A stretch of 64,000 bases of DNA from Triatoma infestans. Its lineage: Eukaryota; Arthropoda; Insecta; Hemiptera; Reduviidae. A model generated the notes under the pieces. That model saw only the letters and a list, made by a program, of their open reading frames with translations, was not told where the DNA came from and did not search any database. The DNA lies in contig JAAEAF010002696.1 of NCBI GenBank assembly GCA_011037195.1, forward strand, positions 1 to 64,000, written 5' to 3'. The position numbers were made by a program, and so were the translations under genes. The number at the start of each line of letters is the position of its first letter. The first letter of the stretch is position 1. Of the stretch, positions 9,775 to 20,727 are shown piece by piece.

Positions 9775-11490
9775 CTAGATTAGAGGAAATAGTATGATCG
9801 TATCAAATTTTTTAAATTGAGTTGTTACTAACGAAATACATGTTTTGAGGTCTCTTGAATACGAAAAAACGTTTTTGTGGAAATTGTGCATATTTCTGTT
9901 TTGTGTCTTGTGCAAGTTTTGTATTGTGTGTGTGTGTGCATGTATGTATGTATGTGCGTGCGTGTGTATGTGTGTGAGTGGTATCATATCACAAGAAATG
10001 AAAAATAGCGATAAGTTTGAAGTTACTAATCTATGTGATATTTCACTTCTTTTTTTTTTTTAAACTTCTCAGGAAAATTAATTTAAAGGGGTTCTAGGAT
10101 TTTCTAACGATGATGTCATATTTCCCTGTAAAATAACAAACATTGTAATATGCTAATTTTTTTTTGGAGGCGGGAGGCACATCGAATACCTTGTCATTAG
10201 CGCCAGTTAATCCTATTTGGTATCCAGACACATACCTTACCTGCAAGATAAGGTTGAGTCTTGGGAGTACTGGAAATTCTTTCCACACCATCCCCCCTCA
10301 AATCAGCGATCTAGTTAACAAGACGAATGTTGAATATTGTTCTTGCCATCATTTTACTTACTAGAACTTATTTATGAAAAATTGGACAAAAACTAAACAC
10401 TAAAAGTATCTTTATATTAATTAATCCCAATAAATAAACATTATTTTCATAAGTAACCAATTAGGCATATGCTAAGGAGGCTAATTTACTTACTACTTAG
10501 TAATTAGTACTTTTAACTTGGCCTAAAATGAACTAAACCTAATAGTACTGAACACATAATTAGCAAATATAGGATAGTAGATAAGTTAAGTAAACTGTGT
10601 GAAATATCGAATACATTCCCCTTTTGATAATGTATTTATGAGTATGAATGTATTTATTGGCGAGAATGTATGCTTAGTTCAGATTTTTCATTCGGAGTAG
10701 AAAGAAATTTTATTAAAGTCTTTCATTACTATTAGGTTTAGTTCATTTTAGGCCAGGTTAAAAGTACTAATTACTAAGTAGTAAGTAAATTAGCCTCCTT
10801 AGCATATGCCTAATTAGTTACTTATGAAAATAATGTTAACATATAGCGATTAATTAATATAATGATACTTGTAGTTTTTAGTTTTTGTCCAATTTTTCAT
10901 AAATATGTTCTAGTAAGTAAAATGATGACAAGAACAATATTCAACATTCTCTCGTTAACTAGATCGATGACTTTGAGGGGGGATGATGTGGAAAGAATTT
11001 CCAGTACCCAAGACTCAACCTCATCTTGCAGGTATGTGTCTGGATACCAAATAGGATTAGCTGGTGCCATCCCAACTCGGGTGATGACTAATGGAAAAAG
11101 AAAATAATGAATAAAGGCGCTAATGACAAGGTATTCGATGTGCCTGCCCAATCCAAAAAATATTATCATATTACAATGTTACTTTACAGGGAAACATGAC
11201 ATCATCGTTAGAAAATCCTAGACCCCTTTAAATTAATTTTCCTGAGAAGTTTAAAAAAAAAGTGAAATATCACATAGATTAGTAAATTCAAACTTCTCAC
11301 TATTTTTCATTTTTTTAGATGTGAAACCACTCACACACACATATATATATATACACACACAAACAAACACACACAGGCACACACATACATACAACACACA
11401 CAAACACACACACACACACAATACAAAACTTGCACAAGACACAAAACAGAAACATGCACAATTTCTACAAAAACGGTTTTTCTAATTTAT
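9775..11490. repeat. Large inverted repeat (foldback) with W-like ends
   Basis: The left arm (about 9863-10552) and the right arm (about 10727-11483) are reverse complements over about 690 bp, around a 174-bp spacer. The arms carry matching microsatellites: (GT)n near 9926-9975 and (CA)n near 11330-11425. They also share TCATCGTTAGAAAATCCTA, and CATATGCTAAGGAGGC with its complement. The right arm has about 52 bp extra near 11060-11110. The outer left end (9775-9870) resembles the hairpin-side end of family W. No ORF was found in either arm. It may be a foldback DNA transposon or an inverted pair of W relatives. Confidence 0.85.
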
Positions 11491-11494
11491 GTTT

Positions 11495-11900
11495 TCTAAA
11501 TAAGTAGATAGCCTCGTTATATAAGAAAAACCGTCTCTCTTGTCATTTGAGGTAGGCTTACCCTTTCTCTCTATTTACGTAGAGCCTAATCCACAACAGG
11601 TGCGCCACGGTTAACCTTTCTCGACATTAAGAGCACCTTTATATGGATCCATGATGTATCATCATTCATTATGTATTGACCTCATCAGTCAATATGATGA
11701 ACCATTGATAATACAGTTTTATCATCGAATAGAATATTACGGGAAATTCAATATGTTGTGAAAATCCGAATTAGTAGAAAATCAATTAGCTGGATACGTA
11801 ACTTTCGTGAAGGGAAGACGTTTCGCTTCCCTTCTAAAATGCAATTTCTCCATTACATTATAGTGATGAATTTCATTAACTAGTATTATAGTGCAGTAGT
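11495..11900. other. Intergenic stretch without recognised features
   Basis: Mixed-composition DNA between the foldback and a SINE; no ORF, RNA or repeat recognised. Confidence 0.45.
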
Positions 11901-11909
11901 GCTATATAA

Positions 11910-12150
11910 GTCATGCGTTGGTCTAGTGGCTAGCGCACTCGTCTTTCGTGTGAGAATTTCAGGGTTCGATTCCCGTGAGAGCAAAGTCAGTGTTGACCCA
12001 GCATCGTGATGAAAAGTAGGAGCTACAGTAAGTAGCGCCCTAGGTAGCGCAGGTCGGAACTAAACGGCGTGGGAACTGCGGCGTGCTTACCACACGCCCC
12101 TCTATTCAAATCGCTCTTCATGGGCTGTTGTGCCATAGGGTTAGGTTAGC
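11910..12150 (+). repeat. tRNA-derived SINE family 2, copy 1
   Basis: Full-length SINE flanked by 9-bp TSDs (GCTATATAA at 11901-11909 and 12151-12159). The tRNA-like head has an A box in GGTCTAGTGGCTAGCG and a B box GGTTCGATTCC, with CTTTCG where the anticodon loop would be, suggesting a Glu-type tRNA origin. The body includes GTTGACCCAGCATCGTGATG, TAGCGCCCTAGGTAGCG and CTCTATTCAAATCG. The tail ends GGGTTAGGTTAGC rather than poly(A). Two more copies lie at 42580-42830 and 49685-49895 on the minus strand. Confidence 0.88.
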
Positions 12151-12159
12151 GCTATATAA

Positions 12160-13415
12160 TGTTTAAAAATAATTGCAATAATAATTAAAAAAAAAATGAT
12201 TATTATTATTTATTGATTTAAAGTTTGTATGATTTGATTGCTTGAAAAGTTGAATGACTGATAGTATGTAGTAGACAAACAGAGAAAAAAACAGACAAAA
12301 TTTTGTTTTTAAACTTTATAAGTAATTAGGGAAACAGATATTTAATAATAGGTGTTAAACCTTGGAGTTTTATCTTATCTAAAATATTTTAGTCTTCTCT
12401 ATATATATATATATATTCAAGATTCATTGGATTATTTACAATATGTGCCATTTAATAAATAATTATTATCCAATAACATTGATTAAATCATGTATTATAC
12501 GCATGTAATATATTACCTGACAAGGTCAGTGTAATTCCAATACCTGTATTAATCAGCACAAATTATCTCATTCTTGGAATATATATATTTTTTATTTGTC
12601 TTCTTAATTAATGTTATATTTCGCATTAAATAATTTAAAAAAAAAAAAACAAGCTGATCACAAGCTTAAAGAGTGTAGTAAGAGTAAATATACCTGTTTT
12701 TTGCTTGGGTGCTTTAATCTAATGTACTTATGCAGGAAAATGAGTCCTATATTATCTTTACCTTCCAAAGCATAAAATCCGCTATACGACTAAAATTGCT
12801 AAAGCTTCCATTCGTGTAATAAAAATAATAATCATTGTGTAATGAAACAATTATTATGCTATAATTTATTGAATGAAAATTAACTTTCAATAAAGTGACT
12901 CTCAAAACACCACATTCAGTCACTGTTTTAATCAGTATTGTCACATATATTTACTTCATCATAAATAAATAATCATTTTTACATTAATTACTAATTATAT
13001 ATATTAACATTATATAAACTATTTTATCTTGTGTTAAGAAAAAGTATTGCGAACGCATCAAATTGTTTATATTACGAATGCACCGGAAATAACGTTTTAA
13101 AGTCACCTATCTCCGAAAAAATGTATTTTTAGTGATTTCTGAATGTGGTTGGGGTAAACAGGCTTAAAAAAAAAAAACGCAGTGAACTCAAATTTGTTTT
13201 TCTGTTTTTCTTAAAACAAGGAAGTTTTAGTGCTGCTATAATGTTTTTTTAAAATTGTTAAGTATCTAAAAAACGGCGCAGGCATCTTAGCTAAATTTGG
13301 CTTTTTCGAGATTACCTGCTATTGACAGGATCTTTAAAAAAAATTCATAACATGGCGAACTATTATACTATAATCCATAAAAACCAATTTTGTGCAATTT
13401 TAAACAATATTTTTA
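12160..13415. other. AT-rich non-coding stretch
   Basis: No ORF beyond chance length, no RNA gene and no known repeat were seen. There is a short (TA)n run near 12400. Confidence 0.5.
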
Positions 13416-13419
13416 TGGT

Positions 13420-13640
13420 AGGGAATGGTTTAGTTCAATAGTAGCGCGCTGGTCTAGAAACGCAAAGATCCTGTGTTCTGGTCCAGCTATGCTGCCCTTA
13501 GATTTTCTCTTCCCAGGAACCTCTACGGCTCACTGTCCGGTGATGGACAGTGTTGTCTGTAACGAGAGAACACTGTGTGGACGCTGGAAGTGCACTGAGA
13601 AGGTCCGGAGAGGTTACCGCGGCTGAAAAAAATTAATTAT
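13420..13640 (+). repeat. tRNA-derived SINE family 1, copy 2
   Basis: Head GGAATGGTTTAGTTCAATAG (decayed A box), B-box region TGTTCTGGTCCAGC, then the family body TTTTCTCTTCCCAGGAACC, CCGGTGATGGACAGTGTTG and GTGCACTGAGAAGG. It ends in an A-rich tail from about 13625. The B box is mutated, so it is probably transcriptionally dead. The LINE-like tail of copies 1 and 3 is lost. Confidence 0.78.
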
Positions 13641-13649
13641 AAAATAAAA

Positions 13650-14015
13650 TAAAAAAAAATTAATGTTAACCATAGTAACGGTGTCAAACGATATGTTATA
13701 GGAAATAAATAACCAGGGTAATTTCTTTTAGTAGCAGATAGAATAAATAAATTGATTAATTATAAATTAAATTTATATCAATTAACAGCATTACCACTTT
13801 CTGCCATAAAATTTAAATTATTTTGATGTAATTTTAAAATTTTTGATACAGGTTCCTTTGATCCGGTTTTTAGACATATCTAAACTATTGAAATGATTGC
13901 AGACTTTTTATAGTAAACACCTGAATGAAGTGGAAAACATTTAAGTTTCTCTCGTCCATATGCAATGAGGTTTTTCAGGGTCGTGTTGCCTTAAAATTCT
14001 ATAAAACACTGACAT
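13650..14015. other. AT-rich stretch without recognised features
   Basis: Nothing recognised on either strand. Confidence 0.4.
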
Positions 14016-14020
14016 AAACC

Positions 14021-14078
14021 ATGGTAGAATAAGGGCGGAACCTAGCGTAGAAAAGGCCGCACCCTTGTTCTACCACTG
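14021..14078. repeat. Compact palindrome
   Basis: TGGTAGAATAAGGGCGG and its near-perfect reverse complement CCGCACCCTTGTTCTACCA flank a 22-nt loop. Such a hairpin can be a MITE core or a structured RNA. No neighbour suggests a role. Confidence 0.55.
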
Positions 14079-14463
14079 ATGCGTTCTCAACCAGGAATCA
14101 TAAGTGTTTTTTTCAAGGGGAATCGTCGCATCACTTGAATGAGATACTTTTACACACTTGTTCAGATATCACACACACATCACACCCACACATGCGTGTC
14201 ACAAAATTTAATTTTTGCCAAATAATTTTTTAATTAAAATGGACTATTTAATAATAAATTAATGATTTATTCAATGAATACCATTATATATTCAAAAAAT
14301 GTGTCTTTAGTTTATAAAAATAATTTAAATTTTTAGCAAACGACAAAATTAAATACTCCCTCTTTCTCTTAATTCCGTTGTTATTTGTGAATCGATTTGT
14401 TTGTAATGCTTTCTTGTTTTGCGAACTTACCGCTAGTTAGAGCTGGATAATATTATTTTGCGT

Positions 14464-14527
14464 CACATGTGAGAAAAAGTAAAGCCTATTGTTTTTTACT
14501 GTCTACTTTCTCTCTCACTTGTGATTA
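14464..14527. repeat. Short inverted repeat
   Basis: TCACATGTGAGAAAAAGTA pairs with TACTTTCTCTCTCACTTGTGA across about 25 nt, with a few mismatches. Likely a residue of a small inverted-repeat element. Confidence 0.45.
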
Positions 14528-14622
14528 AATGTATAGTTCACTCACTATTTTTTATTTAATAATTGTCACATTATTACATGATTGCAGGAAATAGTTATTT
14601 ATCAAATACTAAGTAAAATAAT

Positions 14623-14858
14623 AGGGAAGGGATAAGCTTAGTGGCTTGGACTGTGACGCGGAAGTCTCAGATCCGAATCCAGCAGTGCTGACTTTGATTT
14701 TCTCTTCCTAGAAACCTTTACAGCTCACTGCCCGGTGATGAGCAGCGTTGTCTGTAGCTTGGTAACACTACTCGGAAGCCGGTAGTGCACTAAGGCTGTG
14801 GGGGGCACATAAGTATTTCAGGTCGCAGTGCAGTATCCCCTAAAAGAACCTAACCTAA
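14623..14858 (+). repeat. tRNA-derived SINE family 1, copy 3
   Basis: Head GGGATAAGCTTAGTGG, B box ATCCGAATCC, body TTTTCTCTTCCTAGAAACC, GGTGATGAGCAGCGTTGTC and GTAGTGCACTAAGG. The tail GGGGGGCACATAAG..TTCAGGTCGCAGTGC has the same LINE-like 3' motif as copy 1. A deletion in the D-arm region separates it from the consensus. Confidence 0.82.
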
Positions 14859-15825
14859 GTGAGTAATACTTTGTTTTACACTGGAGGCTCAGGTAGTGTC
14901 CAACGAGTATGGCAATTGAACGAGTCTAAAAATACTTCGCTTAAATATTAGATTTTTTTTTTCTGCAACAGTATTAAAAATGGCAATATGAACATAAAAA
15001 AAAATTATGAAACATGCAAATACTGTGCATTGTACATCAATACGTCAGATATTTCTCCTCCTTTGAGGAGGAATGGGTTTGAGCTAATAATTATTATATT
15101 TAATATCGCCTGTCATATTTTTACCTTCTATTTATTTATATTGGCAATTCCACTAAACAAATCACAAACTTTATGCTTCTTTTAAAATTTTGCAATAACG
15201 AAATGCTTCTTTGATTTCTTGTTATAATTTCTGTGTGCTTCATTTTTTTTTTTTTATAAATGATCGTGAACTTTATTGAAACTACGTAGAAAAGTAATCA
15301 AAGAGCTCAGCGTTATTGCCAATTTTATGTTCCTAGAGCAACAGATAATATCAGTTCCTTATTTTATGAAATTCACTCTCCTCTCATTCTCTTTCACTCT
15401 AGCTACTTCTCTATCTTCCTCAGATATTGTTCATTTCAAAATGACCTCATTTACCATCGAGGCAAGTGTTTTCACCCGTTTAATAGAACAGCTGTTCATT
15501 TATCTATACTATCCATCTGTTTTTTCTGTAGTAGTAAATCATAGCGAACAATAAATTTATGTTACAATGTCTTTTGTTTGTTTGTGACATAATTCCAACT
15601 GCCAACTGTGCTACAAATTTAGTAAAAGCATTTCCATTATCTGTCTAGTTAAGGGCCAAGACTACTATTAGCCTAAACTTTGGATAAGAACCCGGCCTAC
15701 GATTTATACCTGATTTAAAGACAAAACCTTAGATAAGAATGCCAACTTATTATCTTAATAAAAATCTACCCGTTCAAATGAATATTTAGAATAAATAATA
15801 GTAATACAAATGCCATAATTGTCTA
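14859..15825. other. Non-coding stretch without recognised features
   Basis: Two short frames are present (14988-15185 and 15276-15554). Neither resembles a known protein nor has supporting context, so I call no gene. Confidence 0.45.
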
Positions 15826-15830
15826 CTCAT

Positions 15831-16300
15831 TGTAATAGGATCTGAAGAACGGAAAAACACAAAACTGAATCAATCTAGTTACTCGCTATATATAGCCGAG
15901 CTAACCCTAAAAAGGAGAGTTTTACAACTGTTTACGTCCAGTTAACAACCAGTCAGCAACATAATACCTTCTCAACACTAAGTCAGTCTGTCTATATATA
16001 TATATCTCGCTCCCAACATCATCAGCACCAGCCTTCTACAATATTAGCTAGTTTTCATCATCCAAATATTTTAAATTCCGTAATTCAAACATCATCGCTA
16101 GCTTCAAAAAACCCAAGCTTGCTAGAAGAAAACTCGTAGCAAATCCAGATATAATACAACATACATCAGCCAGCAGCATGTTCAAATTTTTCACAGATGA
16201 AAGATTTCTTCAGGAGAAAGGATGATGTAATAGGATCTGAAAAACGGAGAAACCCAAAAGTTAATCAGTCTAGTTACTCACTACCTAGGCCAGAGAAGGG
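15831..16300 (+). mobile_element. Small internally deleted LTR element (TRIM-like), family D
   Basis: Two direct copies of an LTR start (TGTAATAGGATCTGAA) stand at 15831 and 16226. The first is followed by LTR-D body with TATATATAG and the CAGTCTGTCTATATAT block. A short internal region follows with repeated GCTAG motifs, ending in a purine-rich tract CAGGAGAAAGGATGA (16211-16225) directly before the second LTR start, as a polypurine tract should. No protein is encoded. The same internal region occurs at 62420-62880. Classification as a non-autonomous LTR element is inference from this order. Confidence 0.6.
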
Positions 16301-16314
16301 TGGATGATTATATA

Positions 16315-16801
16315 TACATATAGATTCCTCTTCTAAGAAATAGAAAAATTTACTTGAACGGTTTTAAAATTTACTTGAGCGATATTTTACAAGTTATGAA
16401 TGAAAACATGATTCCTATAAGAAATTTCAAAATGATATTATAACGGTTTTTTGATTTGGATAAGAAGAAAAAGTACTATTTTATTATAAATTTTACTCCT
16501 CATTAATTATAGATCTTGCTCGAACTGGCCCCCACTACATTAGAGATGTATTTCTTTGGTCGTAAGGTACAATTGGCAGGAAAAAGCATGTGTATGCATA
16601 TCTAATGGTGGGGGCCAGTTCGAGCAAGTTCGGTAATTATGAGGTGTAAAATTTATAATAAAATAGTCCATTTCTTCTTATTCAATCAAAAAACCGTTAT
16701 AATATAGGAATCATGTTTTCATTCACAACTTGTAAAATATCGCTCAAAGAAAAAAACCGTTCAAGTAAATTTTTCTTACGGAAAATAAAAGGAATCTATT
16801 T
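16315..16801. repeat. Foldback element, arms ~200-225 bp
   Basis: The left arm (16320-16545) and right arm (16600-16801) are reverse complements. Shared blocks include CTTGCTCGAACTGGCCCCC with its complement, AAAACATGATTCC, ATAACGGTTTTTTGAT and ACTTGAACGG. The loop is about 54 bp and the arms are A/T-rich outside the GC block. No ORF is present. It could be a MITE/foldback transposon or a transcribed long hairpin. Confidence 0.85.
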
Positions 16802-17000
16802 CCTAAATAAAAAACCACACCTCCCCATTTGAAAAAATAAAGTTGGTGCCTGGATCTTGCTTCTGGAAACACCAAAACAAATTTGCAAATTAAATTTGGA
16901 TTTCTAACAAAAAAAACTACGGGGACACGTCGTTTTTAGTTTTTTTCTAGCTCTTAGTTTCCGAGAAAAAGTCGTTATCCATATACCTTGGGACACCCTG
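16802..17000 (+). repeat. Repeat fragment ending GGGACACCCTGTATA
   Basis: A non-coding stretch with GCTCTTAGTTTCCGAGAAAA that closes with GGGACACCCTGTATATA. This terminal motif is common at ends of dispersed arthropod repeats. The matching left end is not in the window, so the family is left open. Confidence 0.4.
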
Positions 17001-17004
17001 TATA

Positions 17005-17290
17005 TAAAGATATATGTACAGCCAAGCTAGCCTTATAAGCTAGACTTATACAACAATTTACGCCCAGTTAACAACCCTACTACCTTCTCATCACTCAGCC
17101 AGTCTGTCTCTGTATATATTCTCGCTATCTAACTTCTGTTATACTTGTAAAGTCCTTGCAGTTTCCAGCATATCATATAGTTTATTTCTCCAAAATCTCA
17201 GTCTCTAATTCTCTCTCCTTGTTTCTTATCTTTCTTTCTTTCTTCTTAAATCCATTATATCAACAATTATTCTATCTAAGAATTCCTAAC
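17005..17290 (+). repeat. LTR-like family D, partial copy
   Basis: Matches 2385-2640: TTTACGCCCAGTTAACAACC, CTCAGCCAGTCTGTCTCTG, then TTGCAGTTTCC and the CTCTAATTCTCTCTCCTTG block. The 5' and 3' ends are missing. Confidence 0.6.
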
Positions 17291-17800
17291 TTTGAGGAAA
17301 TTCCTCGTGACCTATCTTTTTGTCATTCATTCTAGCTGAAAAATGTTCTCTCTTAAAAATCTCCCGTGGTCTACCGGAAATAGCGTTTATTATTAAGGAT
17401 ACGACCCAACTATGGATATTTTCATTATAGCGTGCACATTTCAATTTTTTTCTTCTTTATATAAATTATGTCGTGTTAGTTGCAGAGCGTGGATCTATAA
17501 TATTCTAGGACAAAATCTTTGAAGTATTCATCGTAAAAACAGTAATAAACCTTTATTTCAATAATATACCAAACGAAAATTATATTATTCTGCTTAATCT
17601 ATATAATAAAAGCCATTAACCATGGCCACCGATCGTCGGTAATGTCGTATAATTAACGATAAATAAGCAGAATATTTTAAAACCAAAACGGATATAAAAT
17701 TAAATAAATAGAACCACATAAAAAATTAGCTCCAAAATTGAAGAAACAATAAAGTTTTATACCCGATACAAAAATAAAAGAAACTCAACTTTTATAGATA
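17291..17800. other. Stretch with a possible Helitron 5' terminus
   Basis: Mostly featureless A/T-rich DNA. At 17597, TCTATATAATAAAAGCC follows an A and resembles the TC-plus-A/T-rich start of insect Helitrons, but no body or 3' end can be assigned. Confidence 0.35.
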
Positions 17801-17801
17801 A

Positions 17802-18899
17802 GTAGGTAAACCCGGCCACACTTTGCGTAGCTTTTAATTATTAGGGAAGTAAATAGAAGTATTATATTATCATAGATTCAGCAAGAAAACACATCATTCA
17901 ATTTCATACCGTACTTACGTGCGTTGCGGTGAACTGAAAGAAAAGAAAGAACACATGTTTTTAACTGAAAGTCTTTTTTTTATTGTAAAGCTAGTGAATG
18001 GGACCACATTATTTGTTTGTCCGTTTTCTGCATAAACATACTCTGGAGCATGCTACATATAATTGCCCGTGAGAGAAGTATTCGTTTCCTAAATTCAAAC
18101 CGCACATTGCAAAGATTGTCATTGTGCTTTATTGAAGGCCATAACGAACGCAAGGCGTATTGGAAATTGAAGTCGTTTGAACTCGATCTGTCGGGAAGTA
18201 GTATGTCTTCACCTTTATGAGGCCCAATGAGAGTTGTTGCTTCAATTAGATTATTCATCAATTATTTAACTACTAATCGTGTACCATTGCATAACTTTGG
18301 CTGATTGATGTTTCGGAGTAATATAATTGGCACTCCAGTTTTCAAATTTAAAATGTGTGGCGGTAATCCGGCGGGAACATTGAGTGAATTAAGAAATTCC
18401 GTTGGAAAATTCATTACTTCACTTTGGTCTATCACGGAGTCAATGGATTTGTATGTCACTTGTTTCACCTGCGATTCTGTTTAGAATGATGTTGTTCATA
18501 TCGAGTACGTCGACATTTTTAGCCGCTTGAATGGCACTTCCGCTTAACCATGCGTGATTTTGATCATTTGTTTCGATGCTTTGGAATACCTTGTCTACTA
18601 ATATTGCGCGAGACTGGAGTGAGGTACTTCGAGATTGATGGCGATGAGAGGTCCTTATAAGTAGTTGAGAAAGAGGTTCAGAGAGCGCGCCACCATCGCA
18701 ACACATCTGCGTCTATTTCTGCCAAACTCGCGAAACGCTCGAAATTTCTCGTTTCCGTGGGAACTTTGGAATAAAAACTATATATAAACACTCTTATATG
18801 AAAATGCAATGTTGGTAAAAATTTCAAATCAATCCATCGACTCTTTTCGAGTTTTGTGGACACAAACATACGGATGCTGAATTTTTATATATAAATAGA
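17802..18899 (-). mobile_element. Helitron remnant, internally deleted
   Basis: On the minus strand the element starts TCTATTTATATATAAAAATTC (18899 downward) after an A, the usual 5' start of insect Helitrons. It ends near 17802 with GGCCGGGTTTACCTAC followed by T. This resembles the CTRR-T terminus, although the last base is C. The helicase C-terminus lies between. The Rep/HUH nuclease and most of the helicase are absent, so an internal deletion joined the 5' UTR (to about 18700) to the helicase end. Helitrons move by rolling-circle replication and insert between A and T, and both flanks fit. Confidence 0.8.
17985..18640 (-). pseudogene. Helitron PIF1-like helicase, C-terminal part, frameshifted
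   Basis: Segments in at least four frames follow family order. They are WLSGSAIQAAKNVDVLDMNN and [39 protein letters not shown] with [18 protein letters not shown] and [10 protein letters not shown], then GEDILLP, FKRLQFPIRLAFVMAFNKAQ, and CGLNLGNEYFSHGQLYVACS-RV. These are the last helicase motifs (V and VI) of the RepHel protein. The frameshifts lie near 18460, 18200, 18120 and 18030. The copy is inactive. Confidence 0.88.
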
Positions 18900-19255
18900 T
18901 TATTTTTTTAACAGCACCATGATCGGTTTGCTTTTGGTGTATTTATGAAAAATATCGCTGAAAGTAATTCAGATCGACAGAATAATCTCTTAGAACTTAC
19001 ACACGTCGCTCAGAGCCATACATTTGGTACATTATTTTTTTTAATTCATTAACTTTTGATAACACTATATTTCAACTTAATCCTGACGATAACTACGACA
19101 GTATTGACCAAAGGAAGCAATATATCACAAATTTTTCACTTTTTGATGGTATTGTAGTGGAAGATGTAAATTAAATATATTTTATTTGAACAAAATCACT
19201 ATTTGAAGGATATTCTAACATTCGCTGGCAAAAGGGACTGTCTATTCAAGTAAAA
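18900..19255. other. AT-rich stretch without recognised features
   Basis: No ORF, RNA gene or assigned repeat. Confidence 0.4.
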
Positions 19256-19261
19256 AAACAC

Positions 19262-19728
19262 CGTTACAGAAGAGAACTTCTGTCAGCTTTGTCTTTTTGC
19301 CCCTTCTCATAGGGGACGATTTGAACTACCAAGAGAAGGCATTCTTTCAAGAGAGTCTAAATTCTGCACTCAACCAGACAGTCTGAATTAGACATTCAAC
19401 CAGAACATTTGTATCAGAAATCGGCTCTCTTAAATTCAGTGCCAGTTTAAGTGTTAACATTTGAGTTTCAAACAATTTAGCTTCTCTAGTTATTTGTTTC
19501 CTTGCATTCATAAGTTAATTCAAGATTCACAATTAATAATTACTTTGTAAATTTACTAATTTAATATATTAGTTAATTTATTTATTTAGAAGTGGTTCTT
19601 ATTCTCTATTTCTAATACTTCTATCTCTATCTTAAACATACACACTCACAGCCCCTTTACAAAACCGCTCGTGCTACACGCTACTACACATCACATCAAC
19701 AACACATTACACACACATCACAACTACA
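19262..19728 (-). repeat. LTR-like repeat family A, copy 2
   Basis: Reverse complement of copy 1 (531-985), with strong similarity over TAATGTAGTTGTGATG, AACCGCTC/GAGCGGTTTTGT and the A/T-rich middle. Its outer part, AAGAGAACTTCTGTCAGC with CTTTTTGCCCCTTCTC, is closer to copy 3. No ORF; a solo LTR is the favoured reading. Confidence 0.6.
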
Positions 19729-19745
19729 TTAATTGCTAAAATAAA

Positions 19746-19966
19746 CAAATTATTAATAAGTATTATTATAGGGATTATAGGGCCTGGGAATTGGAAATCA
19801 AATTGAATAAAACTTCAAATTTCAAAGTTCAAATTTGCCGCCAACGGCGTACAATAATTATATTTTGGAGGGAGGTATTGTTACTATCTTGATAATAATT
19901 TATTAGGCTGTGTCCTAAATATTGAGAGGGGGTAACCTATGCAATTTCTTCTCTCTCAGGTAGTCG
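19746..19966 (+). repeat. Penelope-like leader region, upstream part
   Basis: Contains AATTTGCCGCC, an AGGCTGTGTCCTAA block and GAGAGGGGGTAACC, matched at 43545-43640 (AATTGCCGCC, AGGCAGTGTCCTAA, GAGAGTGGGGGTAG). It is separated from its continuation at 20728 by the LTR inserted at 19971-20723. Confidence 0.5.
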
Positions 19967-19970
19967 CCTT

Positions 19971-20723
19971 TGTGATGTGATGGCAAGAAGAAAGAAGATA
20001 TAATTTTTAAATAATAAATAAATCTAAAAATTATAACTAGTGGTTCCAGCCAGCTGCTATCTGCAGGTCAAGAACCGCGGCAAAACCCTTTCAAACAAGG
20101 GTCAATACACAGTCAAAAGAACCGCCGGCAAAACCCTTTCATACAAGGGTCAATGTACACCTGGCCTGTATTTCCTTCATACAAGGGTCAATGTACACTC
20201 AAGAGGCCACCTGGCTACCATCTGTTAACAAACAGCCCTTGTTAACTACCGAGGTCAATATACTAGAGAGATGTCTTGGTGTGGCACGTACTTACACATC
20301 AGCCGATGTGTGAGTGATGCAAATATAAACGTCGCCCACTGGAGGAAGGGAGCAGTATTCTGTCAGTCAAGCAATCAGTATAGATCAGTTACGAGTTCTC
20401 AGTTCACAACCAGTATCACATCAGTTACATACGAGTTACGCATCAGTTATCAAGCAGTTAAGTTTCACACATCGTGAGCGCGTCCCTATTCAAGGTTTTA
20501 AACACTATTTCTTTAATATTTATTAATCATTTCATAATTCTATATTCATTTACAATTGTGCATCTTAGTTATCTATTTCAAAACACTTTAAATTATTTGT
20601 TAAAATATAGTTTATTTTCTTAAATCAGTAGTACGTATTTCGAATAACAATTCTCTAAAACTCTCTAACAATCGTCTTCTCATCACTTCAACTCCCGATA
20701 CCAATACATCTGATTCCAATACA
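19971..20723 (+). repeat. Solo LTR, family C, copy 1
   Basis: 753 bp beginning TGTGATG and ending AATACA, with a 4-bp TSD (CCTT at 19967-19970 and 20724-20727). A TATA-like AATATAAAC at about 20320 is followed by GATCAGTTACGAG as a candidate initiator. Near the start are degenerate tandem blocks around CAAGGGTCAATRTACA. No coding sequence flanks it, so it is a solo LTR, probably Ty3/gypsy-type by TSD length. Copies 2 and 3 lie at 35747-36535 and 52251-52949. Confidence 0.85.
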
Positions 20724-20727
20724 CCTT

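Noticed and set aside
11912..11985. Possible tRNA-Glu gene
   Set aside because: Acceptor stem is missing, the sequence is followed by a repeated body and flanked by TSDs: SINE2.
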